DNA of 64,000 nt from Erythroxylum novogranatense (taxonomy: Eukaryota; Streptophyta; Magnoliopsida; Malpighiales; Erythroxylaceae), in contig CM057228.1 of assembly GCA_029891385.1 (NCBI GenBank), positions 61,015,783 to 61,079,782 of the forward strand, written 5' to 3'. The translations under genes were made by a program, and so were the position numbers. The notes below the pieces were generated by a model, which worked only from the letters and a program-made list of their open reading frames with translations, was not told where the DNA came from and did not search any database. Positions 1 to 10,337 of the stretch are shown in pieces (position 1 is the stretch's first letter; every line of letters starts with the position of its first letter).

Positions 1-747
1 TTCGCCCGCCTACCCGCAAGTGGCACGGAGCTCCCCACAAGGACTCCCTCAAGAAACTACGACTACAAATAACCATTTCGATAGGAATGTGTAGTACGTC
101 ATGAACTTGGACTAACCCGAACCATTATGCAATGCTTATGTGTTTATGATTTGTTATCATGTTTCATGCATTCTACTCATGAATTGATTATAAATCAAGC
201 GTTTTGAGATAATGACTTTTACATGCTCAATTACTATGATTTCAAAGTATCTCACGGCAACGAGTTATCTTTTGAATAGTTTTGCTTATTTCTATATTAT
301 AAATGTGTTCCCATGAGCTTTATAGCTCACCCCTTTTACCTCCCCCATTCAGGTGACGAGCAAGAGATCGAGTGAGTCACGAGTTATGGCAACACTCCAT
401 TTTGTTCTATTAATGTATTTTCAAGTTTCACTTTTGGAAGTCAAGGCTTTAGTTACATTTCAAGTTTTATTAGTTCAAGTGTATTTTTGTATTTTTGGCA
501 TCTTGAACTCAAAAGTTGTAATTTGGTTTGAAATGTTATTAAAGCTTTGTAAAACTCATTTTTGGATATTAACGAATTATGGATGTGTTTGTTTCAAATA
601 AATGAAAGCAAGTTCCAAGTTTGTTCACTATGGGGCCCTTAAGCTTCCGAGTGTTTTTCCTTCTTTGTTTGATTAATAAGTTTTGTCTCACGCAGCAAGT
701 ACCACGCTTGTATGCCCGATGTTAGGCTTCAAAAACGGGGTCCAACA
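1..747 (+). repeat. Element A left LTR, 3' part
   Basis: The segment ends in GGGGTCCAACA, the same terminus type (CCAACA) as the LTR ends at 7434 and 34278. Its first 120 bases match the LTR of element F around 24252-24380, including the cccgc-agtggca and tgtgtagtacgtc stretches. A gtgacgagc block at 353 matches F at 24769. It resembles F more than A's own right LTR. From that block to the end it is only about 395 bp, against about 1230 bp in A's right LTR and about 1970 bp in F. It has no palindrome cluster. Either it comes from another subfamily or it lost the palindrome-bearing part. Confidence 0.75.
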
Positions 748-775
748 GTAAGTGCCTGCTCCACTAGATCCGAGG

Positions 776-1695
776 ATGTTTCAGGCATTTGCTCAGGCCA
801 TAGGCCAGATGCCACAATCTTCTGCTCCGACCCCAGTCAAGAAGGGGAAGCAATTCGACAAGCTGAGAAAGTATGGAGTAGTGGACTTTTTTGGGACTAC
901 TGATCCCGAGGAAGCTGAGACATGGTTGAGGAAGATGGAACAGATACTAGATCAAATGGATTGTGAAGATAATGAGAAGGATGTTTATGCTGTGAGTTTG
1001 CTACAAGGGGATGCTCTACATTGGTAGGAGAGTGTCCCGAGAAGTCAGTTAAAACCATCAGGGTTAGCATGGAAGGACTTCCTGATGGTCTATAAGAAGA
1101 AGTATTTGTCTGAAGTGTACTTCCAGCAGAAGCAGAGAGAGTTTCTGAGTCTCACCCAGAGGGAGATGACGGTGAGTGAATATGAGCGCCGATTCACACA
1201 ATTGGCCCGTTATGCAACTGATTTAGCGATGAGTGAAGTGGCTAGGTGCCGAAGGTTTGAAGCAGGATTACACTTGGCCATCAGAGAGAAAGTGGTGGCA
1301 CAGAATTTCTGCAACATGCAACAGCTGGTTGAAGCAGCTTTAAGAGTAGAAAATGTAGAGAACATCAAGAATGTTATGAGTAGAAAGAGGAATGGGAGAG
1401 AACAGTCCAAGAGGGGAGGTGGTGCTCTAGGTCAGAGAGGAGTGCCAGGACTTTCCCTGCACAGTCTGAGGAGAAGAGCAGTGGAGCGAGCAGGCCAAGA
1501 CAGATGAAAACTGTCTCACATCAATCCTCAACGGCTGGAGGCAGTAGGAGGGGAGATGGGGATAAGTTGCCCATTCCTAAATGTGATCACTGTGGCAGAT
1601 TTCATAGAGGGAAATGTTATCGACTGACTGGAGCATGCTTCAATTGTGGGGAGAAGGGACGCATGGCAAAGGAGTGTCCTCAAAATTCAAGATAG
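776..1695 (+). pseudogene. gag: Element A gag (capsid and zinc-knuckle) pseudogene
   Basis: The capsid protein would coat the RNA in cytoplasmic virus-like particles. The reading starts near the ATG at 776; the open frame reaches back to 752, but only through a GTG. The capsid core shows WLRKMEQILDQMDC, then a TAG at 1025 that replaces a tryptophan codon expected by comparison with element E. The frame resumes with a conserved CRRFEAGL stretch. A frameshift near 1500 moves the zinc-knuckle part to another frame. The knuckles read CDHCGRFHRGKC and CFNCGEKGRMAKEC; in the second the zinc-binding histidine is arginine (CGC for CAC). The frame ends at TAG 1693. Normally a leader with primer site precedes gag; here gag follows the LTR end almost directly. 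Confidence 0.85.
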
Positions 1696-1707
1696 GAGGG
1701 AAGTCAG

Positions 1708-2049
1708 ATGGAAGCTCCAAAGAGGTCAGAGACAGTGGGGCACAGGATAGTAAAAGAAGTGGGCAGTAGAAGTTCTAATGCCACCAGAAGAGTGAACCCT
1801 CCGGGGAGACCGAGGGGACAAGTACCGGCTAGAGTATTTGCTATGACAAGGGAAGATGCAGAGACAACTCCAGAAATTGTAACTGGTATTATTAAGCTTT
1901 TTGATGAAAATGTTGTTGTTTTGATTGATCCGGGTTCTACCCATTCGTTTGTGTCTTTGAGTAGAACTGTGAATGGTAGAGAATTGAGCCCATTGGATAC
2001 TCCTTTGATGGTGAGTACTCCAATCGGCCAATGTATTATTATTAGTTAA
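1708..2049 (+). pseudogene. pol: Element A aspartic protease, N-terminal part
   Basis: The retropepsin-like domain cleaves the polyprotein. The active-site segment is DPGSTHSFVS at about residues 73-82, the usual plant gypsy form with proline in place of threonine or serine. The reading is in the same frame as the pol ORF that starts at 2092, and as the gag zinc-knuckle part; only the stops at 1693 and at 2047 (TAA) separate them. A CAA to TAA change would explain the second stop. The C-terminal half of the protease (VILGMD) lies at the start of the next entry. Inferred inactive. Confidence 0.85.
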
Positions 2050-2091
2050 GTATATAGAGACTGTGAGATATTTATTGGAGAGGAACAGTTA

Positions 2092-4602
2092 GTGGTGGAT
2101 CTAATGCCATTGAGAATGGGAGGTTTAGATGTGATTTTGGGGATGGACACATTGGAAAAATATAATGCCAATTTGGATTGTAAACAGAAGATCGTGGAGT
2201 TCGAAATTGGCAATGATAGGAGGGTGCTATTTAAGGGGGATAGAAAAGTGAGAACGACTAGAATGGTTTCGGCCCTGACAGCAAAAAAATTGATGAGGAA
2301 AGGATGTGAAGCATTTCTGGCCTATGTGGTGGATACAAAGGCAGATGGAGAGAAGCTAGAAGAAATACCTGTGGTCATGGAATTCCCAGAAATCTTTCCC
2401 GAGGAATTACCAGGACTACCACCACCCAGGGAAATTGAATTTCCCATTGATCTTCTTCCGGGCACAATGCCAATCTCAATTCCTCTTTATAGAATGGCTC
2501 CGACAGAATTGAAGGAGCTTAAAGAGCAGTTAGAAGATTTACTGGGGAAAGGGTTCATAAGGCCAAGCTCTTCACCCTGGGGAGCTCCGGTCCTTTTTGT
2601 AAAGAAGAAAAATGGATGGTTGAGAATGTGTGTGGACTACAGGAAACTCAACCACGTCACTATTAAGAACAGATATCTGCTCCCTCGCATCGATGATCTG
2701 TTTGATCAGTTGCAAGGGGCAAGAGTCTTTTCTAAAATAGATTTGAGATCGGGTTACCACCAATTGAGGATAAAGGACTTTGATGTGTTCAAGACTGCTT
2801 TTAGGACACGGTACGAGCATTTTGAGTTTCTAGTTATGCCTTTTGGGTTAACGAATGCACCTACAGCTTTCATGGACTTGATGAATCGAGTTTTTAAGTC
2901 CTTTTTAGACCGATTTATCATTGTTTTCATTGATGATTTATTGTTTTATTCTAAAAGTGACGAGGATCATGAGGAACATTTGAGGATTGCTTTGGAGACT
3001 TTAAGGAGGAACGAGTTGTATGCCAAATTCGACAAATGTGAATTCTGGCTAAGGGAAGTCGTGTTTCTTGGGCATATGATTTCAGAGCACGGGGTTTATG
3101 TAGATCCAAGAAAAATAGAAGCTTTGGTGAAATGGGAAGCACCTAAGAACCTAGCAGAAGTGAGGAGTTTCTTAGGTTTAGCCGGGTATTACAGGAGGTT
3201 TGTGGAGGGTTTTTCCATGATAGCCGCTCCACTTACCAAATTGACAAGGAAGAATCAGAAATTTGTAAGAACAAATGAATGTCAGAAAAGCTTTGAGGAG
3301 CTTAAGTATCGTTTGACGAGTGCACCGATTTTGACTTTGCCTTTAGGTGACGATGGATACACAGTCTATAATGATGCCTCGAGGAGGGGATTAGGTTGTG
3401 TGCTAATGCAAGGAGATAAGGTGATTGCTTATGCTTCGAGGAAATTGAAACCTTATGAGATAAATTATCCGACGCATGACTTAGAGTTAACTGCCATAAT
3501 TTTCACGTTGAAAATTTGGAGACACTATTTATATGGAGTCACCACCAAGGTGTATACAGATCATAAGAGCCTTAAGTATTTACTGAGCAGCCAAAAGGAA
3601 TTGAACTTAAGACAGAGAAGATGGTTAGAACTGTTAAAAGACTATGACTTGATGATTGATTATCACCCAGGAAAAGCAAATGTAGTAGCAGACGCACTGA
3701 GGAGAAAATTGACTATAGCACATGTGGAGACAGTGTATTTTCCTTTGCTGAAAGAATTAGCCAAACTTAGAGTAACATTGACACAAGCTGAATCGGATTG
3801 TATATTGAGTAATTTTAGAGTAAGGCCAGTATTGAATGATAAGATTAAGGAATTACAGAAACAGGATGAGTATTTGAGTAAGCTCAGAGAAGAGATAGAG
3901 AATGGTAAACCTTCTGAGGTAGAGGTAAAGGAAGATGGATTGATGGTAGTAGGAAGTAGATTATGTATTCCGGACATGCAAGAGTTAAAGGATGAAATTT
4001 TGGATGAGGCACATAATGCACTTTATGCAATGCACCCAGGAAGTACAAGAATGTATAGAGATTTGAAGGAGCATTTCTGTTGGGATGAGGAATGTGAAAG
4101 AAGAATTGTAGAACCTGAGTTGGTACAGGTTACTGTTGACAAGATTAAATTGGTGAAACAGAGGCTTAAAGCAGCTCAAGATCGAATGAAGAGCTACACA
4201 GATGCACATAGAAAAGAAATGGAATTTGAAGTTGGAGACAAAGTGTTTTTTAGAGCCTCTCCATGGAAAGGAGTTTTGAGATTTGGTAAGAAAGGTAAGC
4301 TTAGTCCAAGATATATAGGCCCCTATGAGATCATTGAGAAAATTGGGCCATTAGCTTACAAGTTAGCTTTGCCATCGAAATTGTCTAAGATTCACAATGT
4401 CTTCCATATATCGATGTTAAGGAAGTATCGATCAGATCCTTCACATATAGTTCAACCTTCAGAAGTCCAATTAAGGGAAGATTTGACTTATGAAGAGCAA
4501 CCAGTGGAGATTTTTGATTCGAAGGAAAAGGTTTTGAGAAATAAGACAGTGAAGCTAGTCAAAGTTTTAAGAAGAAACCATTCGACAGAGGAGGCAACAT
4601 AG
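2092..4602 (+). pseudogene. pol: Element A pol: RT, RNase H, integrase without catalytic core, chromodomain
   Basis: This is one 836-codon open frame. Residues 1-30 finish the protease (VILGMD). RT spans about 100-360, with [14 protein letters not shown] IDLRSGY (Asp217) and FIDD (Asp281, Asp282). RNase H spans about 423-540, with YNDAS (Asp428), DLELTA (Glu465), TDHKSL (Asp490) and VADAL (Asp534). The integrase zinc domain starts at His641 and His648 but stops at HFCW. Compared with element D, about 200 codons holding the CxxC and all three catalytic acidic residues are missing in frame, and the reading continues with [11 protein letters not shown] in the integrase C-terminus. The chromodomain follows at about 795-836 and is cut by TAG at 4600, where related copies have tryptophan. 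RT and RNase H look undamaged, but the protein could not integrate DNA. Confidence 0.9.
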
Positions 4603-4685
4603 GAGCCTTTGGAAACAATGAAGGAGAAGTATCCACACCTCTTCGATGACTCAGGTAAAAATTTCGAGGAAGAAATTCTTTTAGG

Positions 4686-4697
4686 GGAGGAGAGTTG
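4686..4697 (+). promoter_or_regulatory. Element A polypurine tract
   Basis: A purine run (GGGGAGGAGAG) lies directly before the right LTR start TGTTGG. It primes plus-strand DNA synthesis in this class of element. Its place defines the LTR boundary at 4698. Confidence 0.8.
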
Positions 4698-7434
4698 TTG
4701 GATCTTGGTTTTTCTAAATTTTTCTAAATTGCTTAATTGATTAATTATGTTTATTTATTGGTTTATTTTTTTTAATTTAGAATTGGAAGGATGAAGAATT
4801 GGAATTAGAAAGAAGAGTAGGCTTAGTTAGAATTGAACTAAGTAGGTTAAGTGGTGATTAGAGCCTAAAAGACCAACCAAGGGCCTAGTTGGAAAGTTAT
4901 AGTAAGTGGAGGGTAATTTTGGAAGATAAGGAGTTAATAAAAAGACAAAAATTAAGAGGAAGGAGAGTGATTGTCGTGGGCTACCCAAGGAAAGAGAGAG
5001 AAAGGGAAAAAGAGAGAGGGAAATGTGGGAGAAGTAGAGAAGAAGAAGAGAAAAATAGAAAATCCAAGGGAAAAAGGAAGGAATTTCATGGGAAGGAGAA
5101 GAGTCAAGGTCCATAAGGTATGTTCTTCATCTTCCCCATGCTTTAGTTAAGAAATAGGTTGTGTTGTGTTGGATGGAGAAACCCTAGAGAGAGAGAGGGA
5201 TTTCGTGGAGGAAGAAAAGATGGTGAAATCTTTGGATTTTTTTGGGTTTTTAAGTTAGGTTTTGGGTTTTTTAACCTATATGGACTATGGGTAGGTTGGA
5301 TTTGAGTTTAATTAGGGTTAATGTTAGTTTTGTGTGATTATGAAAAATTGGTGATTTTTCAATTGAGTTGAAATTCATGGAATTTTGTTTATGTTTAGGA
5401 AATCAAGAGCTTATCCAAGAGCAAGAGGAAGGAGGCAATTGATTTTGGATTTTCCAAGATTGTCAAGGTGGGTAATTTATTTATGATCTTTGTGTAATGA
5501 GGAAAATGCATTATGTATGCAATATGTGCTAAATGAATTGTCTGAATTTCTATGATGTGGAAATTGCTTTAAGTTGTGTTCATGTCATGTTATGCATTGA
5601 CCTTTTGATAAGATTGATAGGCCATTGAATTGAATCATGGCATTTTGTATATGAATGATTGAATTGTGAGAATGATTGTCATGCCATTGAAATTAAGTCA
5701 TTGCATTTTGATTAAATGGAAAGAAGGAAAGTATGAAAATACGAATTTATGAATAATTGAACTAAGTATGAGATTTGATTGTGTTTGGGTGAGAGAGGAA
5801 TCGTTTTGTTAGTCACTTGCACGTCGACGTTAAGCCTTCTCCCGGCTACCCGCTTGTGGCCCACGAGATCCAAAATTGGACTCGTTTCATTCACGAAGTA
5901 AACTTCGATTTCTCTATTTTGTTCACAGAACCCTCGAGCCAAATTGTGTGTGCATTAGCATTTTGATGCGTTATGATATGATGTGAATTATGCGTTATGC
6001 TTGAATGAGAAATGACATCAATTGTGTTCATGTTGATGGTGTACTGAATTATGAGATTGTGTTTGGGAATTGTGAATGCTAAGATTCCTTGTTTGTCTAC
6101 ATGGATATTTGTTTATGTATGATTATGTGGCTCATTTCTAATGGCTATGAATAAGTTAACCACTAAGCTCTGTAACTCAACCTATAAAATTTTCCTCCTC
6201 AGGTGCGGATCGAGAAGAGTAACGAACCTTGCAAGGCATTTGGGACACTCCAAGATAGCTAGGAGTCTTTTGTATTTAGTAAAATTTGGCTAGCTTTATA
6301 GGCATATCAAACATGAGCATCATTTGTATTTTGTATTAAGTTGATGTATGTGTTGATATGTAAGTAAAGCTTGTTTAAGCATTGTTTTGTTTTCAAATGA
6401 GATTGAGAATTGAGAAACTCATTTTGTATGATTATGTTTCATTAAATCATGAGATTGATGGATGACTTTATCTTTGGTTGAGAATTCCATTTGTTGCTAG
6501 TGTTAGAAGAATATGTTGAATTTGGTAAGGATGTGTGTGATGAATCCTTTGGAGTTGATTTTCAATGATGCTTGTAGTTGTTCAATGGATTTGAAGTGGT
6601 TTTTGTGGTATTGGAGAAGAGTATGAGGTAAGGGGAAGTTAGGATAGGTTTAGAAACCTTTGGAGGGGTCATGAAGGGTGAAAAATTGGTGGTACCCGTA
6701 GGTTACACGGTCTGCTCGTGTTAATTTCACACGGACCGTGTGATTTTGGGCGCAGTAACACCAATTCACCCGAAGGTTACACGGGCTGACCGTGTGATTT
6801 TCAAACGGTCTGTGCTTTTTGAGCCCCATAACGATCGAATGTTAAATTTTGGTCTTCATGAAAGTTGTAGCCCTAGATGTCTACTTGCTAACCTTCTAAA
6901 AAACGAAGTCAATCAGACTTCTATAGTGAGAGTTATGGTGTTTGCGCCAAAGTATGTTCAGTAGTAATCACAATATGAACAATATCGGATTTGTTTGGCC
7001 CTAACTCCTTCGTCCGACCTCTGAATGAGACGATTCTTGAGGCGTTAGATTCCTAACACGTTTTTATACCTCTTCATATAAATTGATAGCCTTTAGAGCT
7101 AAATTAAAAAATTTTGATGGGAAGGAAGAGAAAGGTCGGCTTGGAGGGCATGATTGGGCCATGAACCTACTTCGATTTCTTAAGCATATCTTGAGCCATA
7201 AGGATCCGATTGAGGTGGTTCTTTTTTCTAAATGAACTAGAGACTAAGAGCTCCATCTTGAAGGAGTAAATTGTGATTTTTTTTTATTTTGCAAATTTTT
7301 TTGTGTGGGCTCGCTTTTGTAGCTTGAGATGTCATGCGAATGAGAATTCTTCGATGAGGATCAAAGAGCTTGGAAACACGCTTGTGTTTTTTGACTCTGG
7401 TGTGATAGTTGGGCTTCGGAAATAGGGCCCAACA
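4698..7434 (+). repeat. Element A right LTR (2737 bp)
   Basis: The LTR begins TGTTGG after the polypurine tract and ends CCAACA, a perfect six-base inverted terminus. Parts of it (purine-rich stretch 4985-5070, aaggtgggtaat at 5466, cccggctacccgc at 5840, the cttcatgaaagttgtag block at 6855) align by eye with the LTR of element F. A palindrome cluster sits at 6703-6816. Open frames inside it show no protein family and are taken as chance. No gene of other origin is seen here. Confidence 0.85.
6703..6816 (+). repeat. Phased palindromes in element A right LTR
   Basis: Four copies of an ACACGG-CCGTGT palindrome have centres near 6713, 6735, 6787 and 6809. The second is a perfect 17-mer (6727-6743) with 8-base arms and one central base; the first and third have mismatched middles and the fourth is degenerate. 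Spacing is 22, 52 and 22 bp. The same position in element F's LTR holds a different palindrome with nearly the same spacing. Confidence 0.85.
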
Positions 7435-8799
7435 ATACACACGTTTCACACACACATTAATAACTTTGCACAATTACAAGCCTTCATTTATGTACACATT
7501 TGTATATGGAATATGTATAATGCATCTTCATGACATTCCCAGGTATCTTTTCATTATTCTGATCACATTATTAGTCTTATATTGAAACTCACCTAAGTAA
7601 AATTTGTACTTAGGGTTTGTACCTTTAATAAACACTTGGAATCTAATTTCATAACCCAATGATTCATTTCAGATTTTTCTCCAAACATTGACTTTTGGGC
7701 TTACTATTTCTTATCATTTAGACAATGCAAATGGGGAAATTTGAGAACACTTTCTTCTAGACAATTTCCCTCCTATCTCTTAAGTTCCTAATGACACTAA
7801 GACCATTCAATTTGATTTAGTATTTCAGAATTTATAATCCAAATAATTTTGAATGGTTTTTATATTAAGACAGTACACTATACTCCACTTCCATCCAGAA
7901 ATTGAAAGTATTAAAGACTGCATCAAAATTCAAATTCTGCATGTACTCTATAGCTCTGTTTCTCTAGTTTACTCAAAATCTCATTTGGATGACTACAAAA
8001 TAAGATATAACCCAAATACCCCAAGCATGTTCAATGATATCATACCAGTTCATACTACTCCAACAAATTCCCTCATTTTCCTTCAATCAATACTTTTTAT
8101 TTCAATTAAAAAAACTACCAACTCCTATGAAAGGATAGAAAAATGTGTTAAGAATCTATTGGTTCAAGAATTACTTCACGTGGAAGTTGGATGCAAAGTT
8201 ATGGCTAAAAGAATCAAATATGTTTAGAGCTGGAAAACCCTTCAGGTGGCGAAACGTTGATGAAGAAACGACGTGTGATCGCATCTCTCCTTATTGCAAT
8301 CACACCTGAGGCTATTCCCAGGGTGCGGTCGCATCTTTCCCTATTGCCATTGCATCTAAGGCTATTTGCAGGGTGCGCCATCGTATCCGGCTTCGTCACG
8401 ATTATGACAGAGGCTTTTATACATCATGAGCAAAATTACTAAATTATAATGATCATATCTCTCAAATACAACATCCAAAATTTTCATATTTTATACCATT
8501 TGAAATGTAAAAGAAAGATATATGAATTTCATCAAAATAATTTTGTCAAAATCTTCCTATATCAATACAGTTTTTCCCTTGAAATCAGAACATAAAATAT
8601 GCATTTATCCAACAGTGTATTACACCCAGTTTCTAATTTCATGTCAAAATTTGAGACTCTTACAAATAAAATTTAAATTTTATGTCTTCATGAAAAATTT
8701 AGCCATGTGTATCTAGTTTAATCCAAATTAGCAATTATCTCATTTAGATAACTATAGAAAAGGTTATGGGTAAAGGACTGAAGCATACTTAGTGAACAT
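7435..8799 (-). repeat. Element K LTR, left segment (old gypsy LTR)
   Basis: No gene is seen. This AT-rich stretch runs from the right end of A to the left end of C and must be continuous with 55671-57134 before C inserted, since C is bounded by AACAT on both sides (8795-8799 and 55666-55670). It carries a palindrome cluster like those of other LTRs here. The outer end of the LTR is not seen, probably because A inserted into it. The assignment to K rests on context and on the clear gypsy terminus at 57134. Confidence 0.6.
8274..8386. repeat. Phased palindromes in element K LTR
   Basis: Copies of a TGCGATCGCA-like palindrome, most followed by TCT, have centres at 8278.5, 8299.5, 8328.5, 8349.5 and about 8379. 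Spacing is 21, 29, 21 and about 30 bp. No copy is perfect any more: the changes at CpG sites (for example TGCAATCACA) look like decay by deamination. Confidence 0.75.
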
Positions 8800-9864
8800 T
8801 GTAAACGATCTAGAAGGGGGGTTGAATAGATCTTTAAACCTTTTCGTAAATTTCTACAAGAAATCAGAAGTTAATTCACACAAAAACAAGTTAAACAAAT
8901 TTAAATGCAAAGAATAGGGAAGAAGAGCAAACACTGCTTTTATAGAGATTCGGTGCTAAGACCTACGTCCTCTACCTAAGCTCCACCTTAGGATTTGGCA
9001 AACCACTTTACTGCACACTTTTTAGTTTAGTGTGAACTCTTACAACACCACTTGATTTCCGACTCAAGCTACCTTTACAACTGATTTGTTTTCCGGCACA
9101 AATCCTACCTTCCAAGTGATTTTTCACTAATCACTCAACTCACAATAATAATGAGATAAAGATGAAAGAACAATGCTCAATACAGATTTGAAACAAGCTA
9201 AGAGTAATATAGAGCAAGTTTGGAACAATAGTGGAATTCTTTAGCTTTTTGGACTTCAGTACATTGATCCCTTGACTTTCCACTATTTATCTCGAGACTA
9301 GAGATGAATATAGCTGTTGTAAATCCTCTTCTTGCCGTTGCATGATTTCTTATGGACGTTGCTTTATTTCTTCCTTTCCATTTAGGAATGAATCGGACAC
9401 ATCTTGTTCAGTTCTACCTGATAGTCGACTAGTCGAGCTATTATAGTCGACTAGTATCAACGTTTTTTGCTGCAGGTTTCATCTCCACTCTTCGATCAAT
9501 CGACTAGTTCCATGATAGTCGACTAGTGCTCCTATCCTCTTGATTTGTAGTCGACTTGCAACATCTTACTCGACTTGTTTCAAGCCCCATCTGATGATCC
9601 TTAATTTATTAGTTGACTTGTGGTATGTTAGTCGACTTGTGCTGACTCCAACGGATATATTTATTCGGATCTTCCCATAATTTTCATGTTTAAGTCTCTA
9701 TCATGTTGAAGATTACTTCCTTCTTGATTTCACCATGATTTATAATGCTTTCTAGATTTATTTTAATCCAAAACACCTGAAATAATTTCTTAACAAATTC
9801 TATACATTTTATTATTATCAAAACATAAGTGAGATTTAATTTGTCAACCACCATTGGTCCAACA
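8800..9864 (-). repeat. Element C 3' LTR
   Basis: It pairs with 54603-55665. In plus orientation it starts TGTAAACGATC and ends GGTCCAACA. It differs from its partner by substitutions and small indels. It contains eight palindrome copies at 9422-9638 and a possible TATA-like ATAAATAG on the minus strand near 9283. Confidence 0.95.
9422..9638. repeat. Four pairs of AGTCGACT palindromes in element C LTR
   Basis: Eight copies of TAGTCGACTA or AGTCGACTTG have centres at 9426.5, 9448.5, 9501.5, 9520.5, 9552.5, 9571.5, 9614.5 and 9633.5. They form four pairs with internal spacing of 22, 19, 19 and 19 bp; the pairs are 53, 32 and 43 bp apart. The other LTR (55226-55441) has the same layout but with TTGA decay and one pair collapsed to a single copy. 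Confidence 0.9.
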
Positions 9865-10317
9865 ATCTCCCCCTTTTTGATAATGACAAAACCCTTAGAA
9901 ATTGTATAAGAAATGAAAACAAAGAAACATTGATTAAGGTTTTATGCCTTGTCTTTTTGGTTAGATTGTCTCCCCCTTAATCATATAAATCATTGAATTT
10001 AATAACCTTGTAAAACAAATTTATAAAGGTAATTTGAAATCAAGATAGACTCAAATCAAAGACAATTATAACAAACTCCCCCTTAATCAATTGACTAAAG
10101 AATATCCAATTTCCAAATTTACTCCCCCTTTTTGTCATAATCAAAACAATCAGTATGAAGATAAAATAGAGGAAACACAAATAGTCATGGACACAAATAT
10201 GAAGAGGAAAAAAAATTATCGCAATGACATTAAATAGAAGAACAAACCATCAAACACCAATAGTCTTAAATAACCATCCAAGACAAGATGAAAATCACAA
10301 ACAATATGAAGAAACAT
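9865..10317 (-). promoter_or_regulatory. Element C 3' untranslated region with four polypurine tracts
   Basis: On the minus strand this leads into the 3' LTR. The purine tract AAAAAGGGGGAG directly at the LTR (9867-9881) is repeated at 9970-9983, 10076-10089 and 10122-10137 (plus strand CTCCCCCTT). Multiple polypurine tracts before the 3' LTR are a known trait of Sireviruses. No coding capacity is seen. The right end meets the broken left LTR of D. Confidence 0.8.
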
Positions 10318-10337
10318 CATGTGTTTTGGTTTTTGGG

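Larger units (their letters stand above)
1..7434 (+). mobile_element. Element A: Ty3/gypsy chromovirus (Tekay-like), cut by the window start
   Basis: An LTR end, gag, protease, RT, RNase H, integrase remnant, chromodomain, polypurine tract and a second LTR follow each other on one strand, the order of Ty3/gypsy elements. The C-terminal chromodomain with the [13 protein letters not shown] signature places it among plant chromoviruses, probably the Tekay lineage. The element is dead: stops in gag and protease, a gag frameshift, loss of the primer-binding site, an in-frame loss of the integrase core, and a TAG in the chromodomain. Its right end is followed by sequence I assign to the LTR of element K, so A probably inserted there. 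The left end and left target-site duplication lie outside the window. Confidence 0.9.

Noticed and set aside
3663..4209. Minus-strand ORFs within A pol
   Set aside because: They are antisense shadows of the well-supported plus-strand pol frame.
7435..8799. A host gene between A and C (ORF 7853-8227)
   Set aside because: No codon pattern or domain is seen; the stretch belongs to the LTR of K by its flanks and palindrome cluster.
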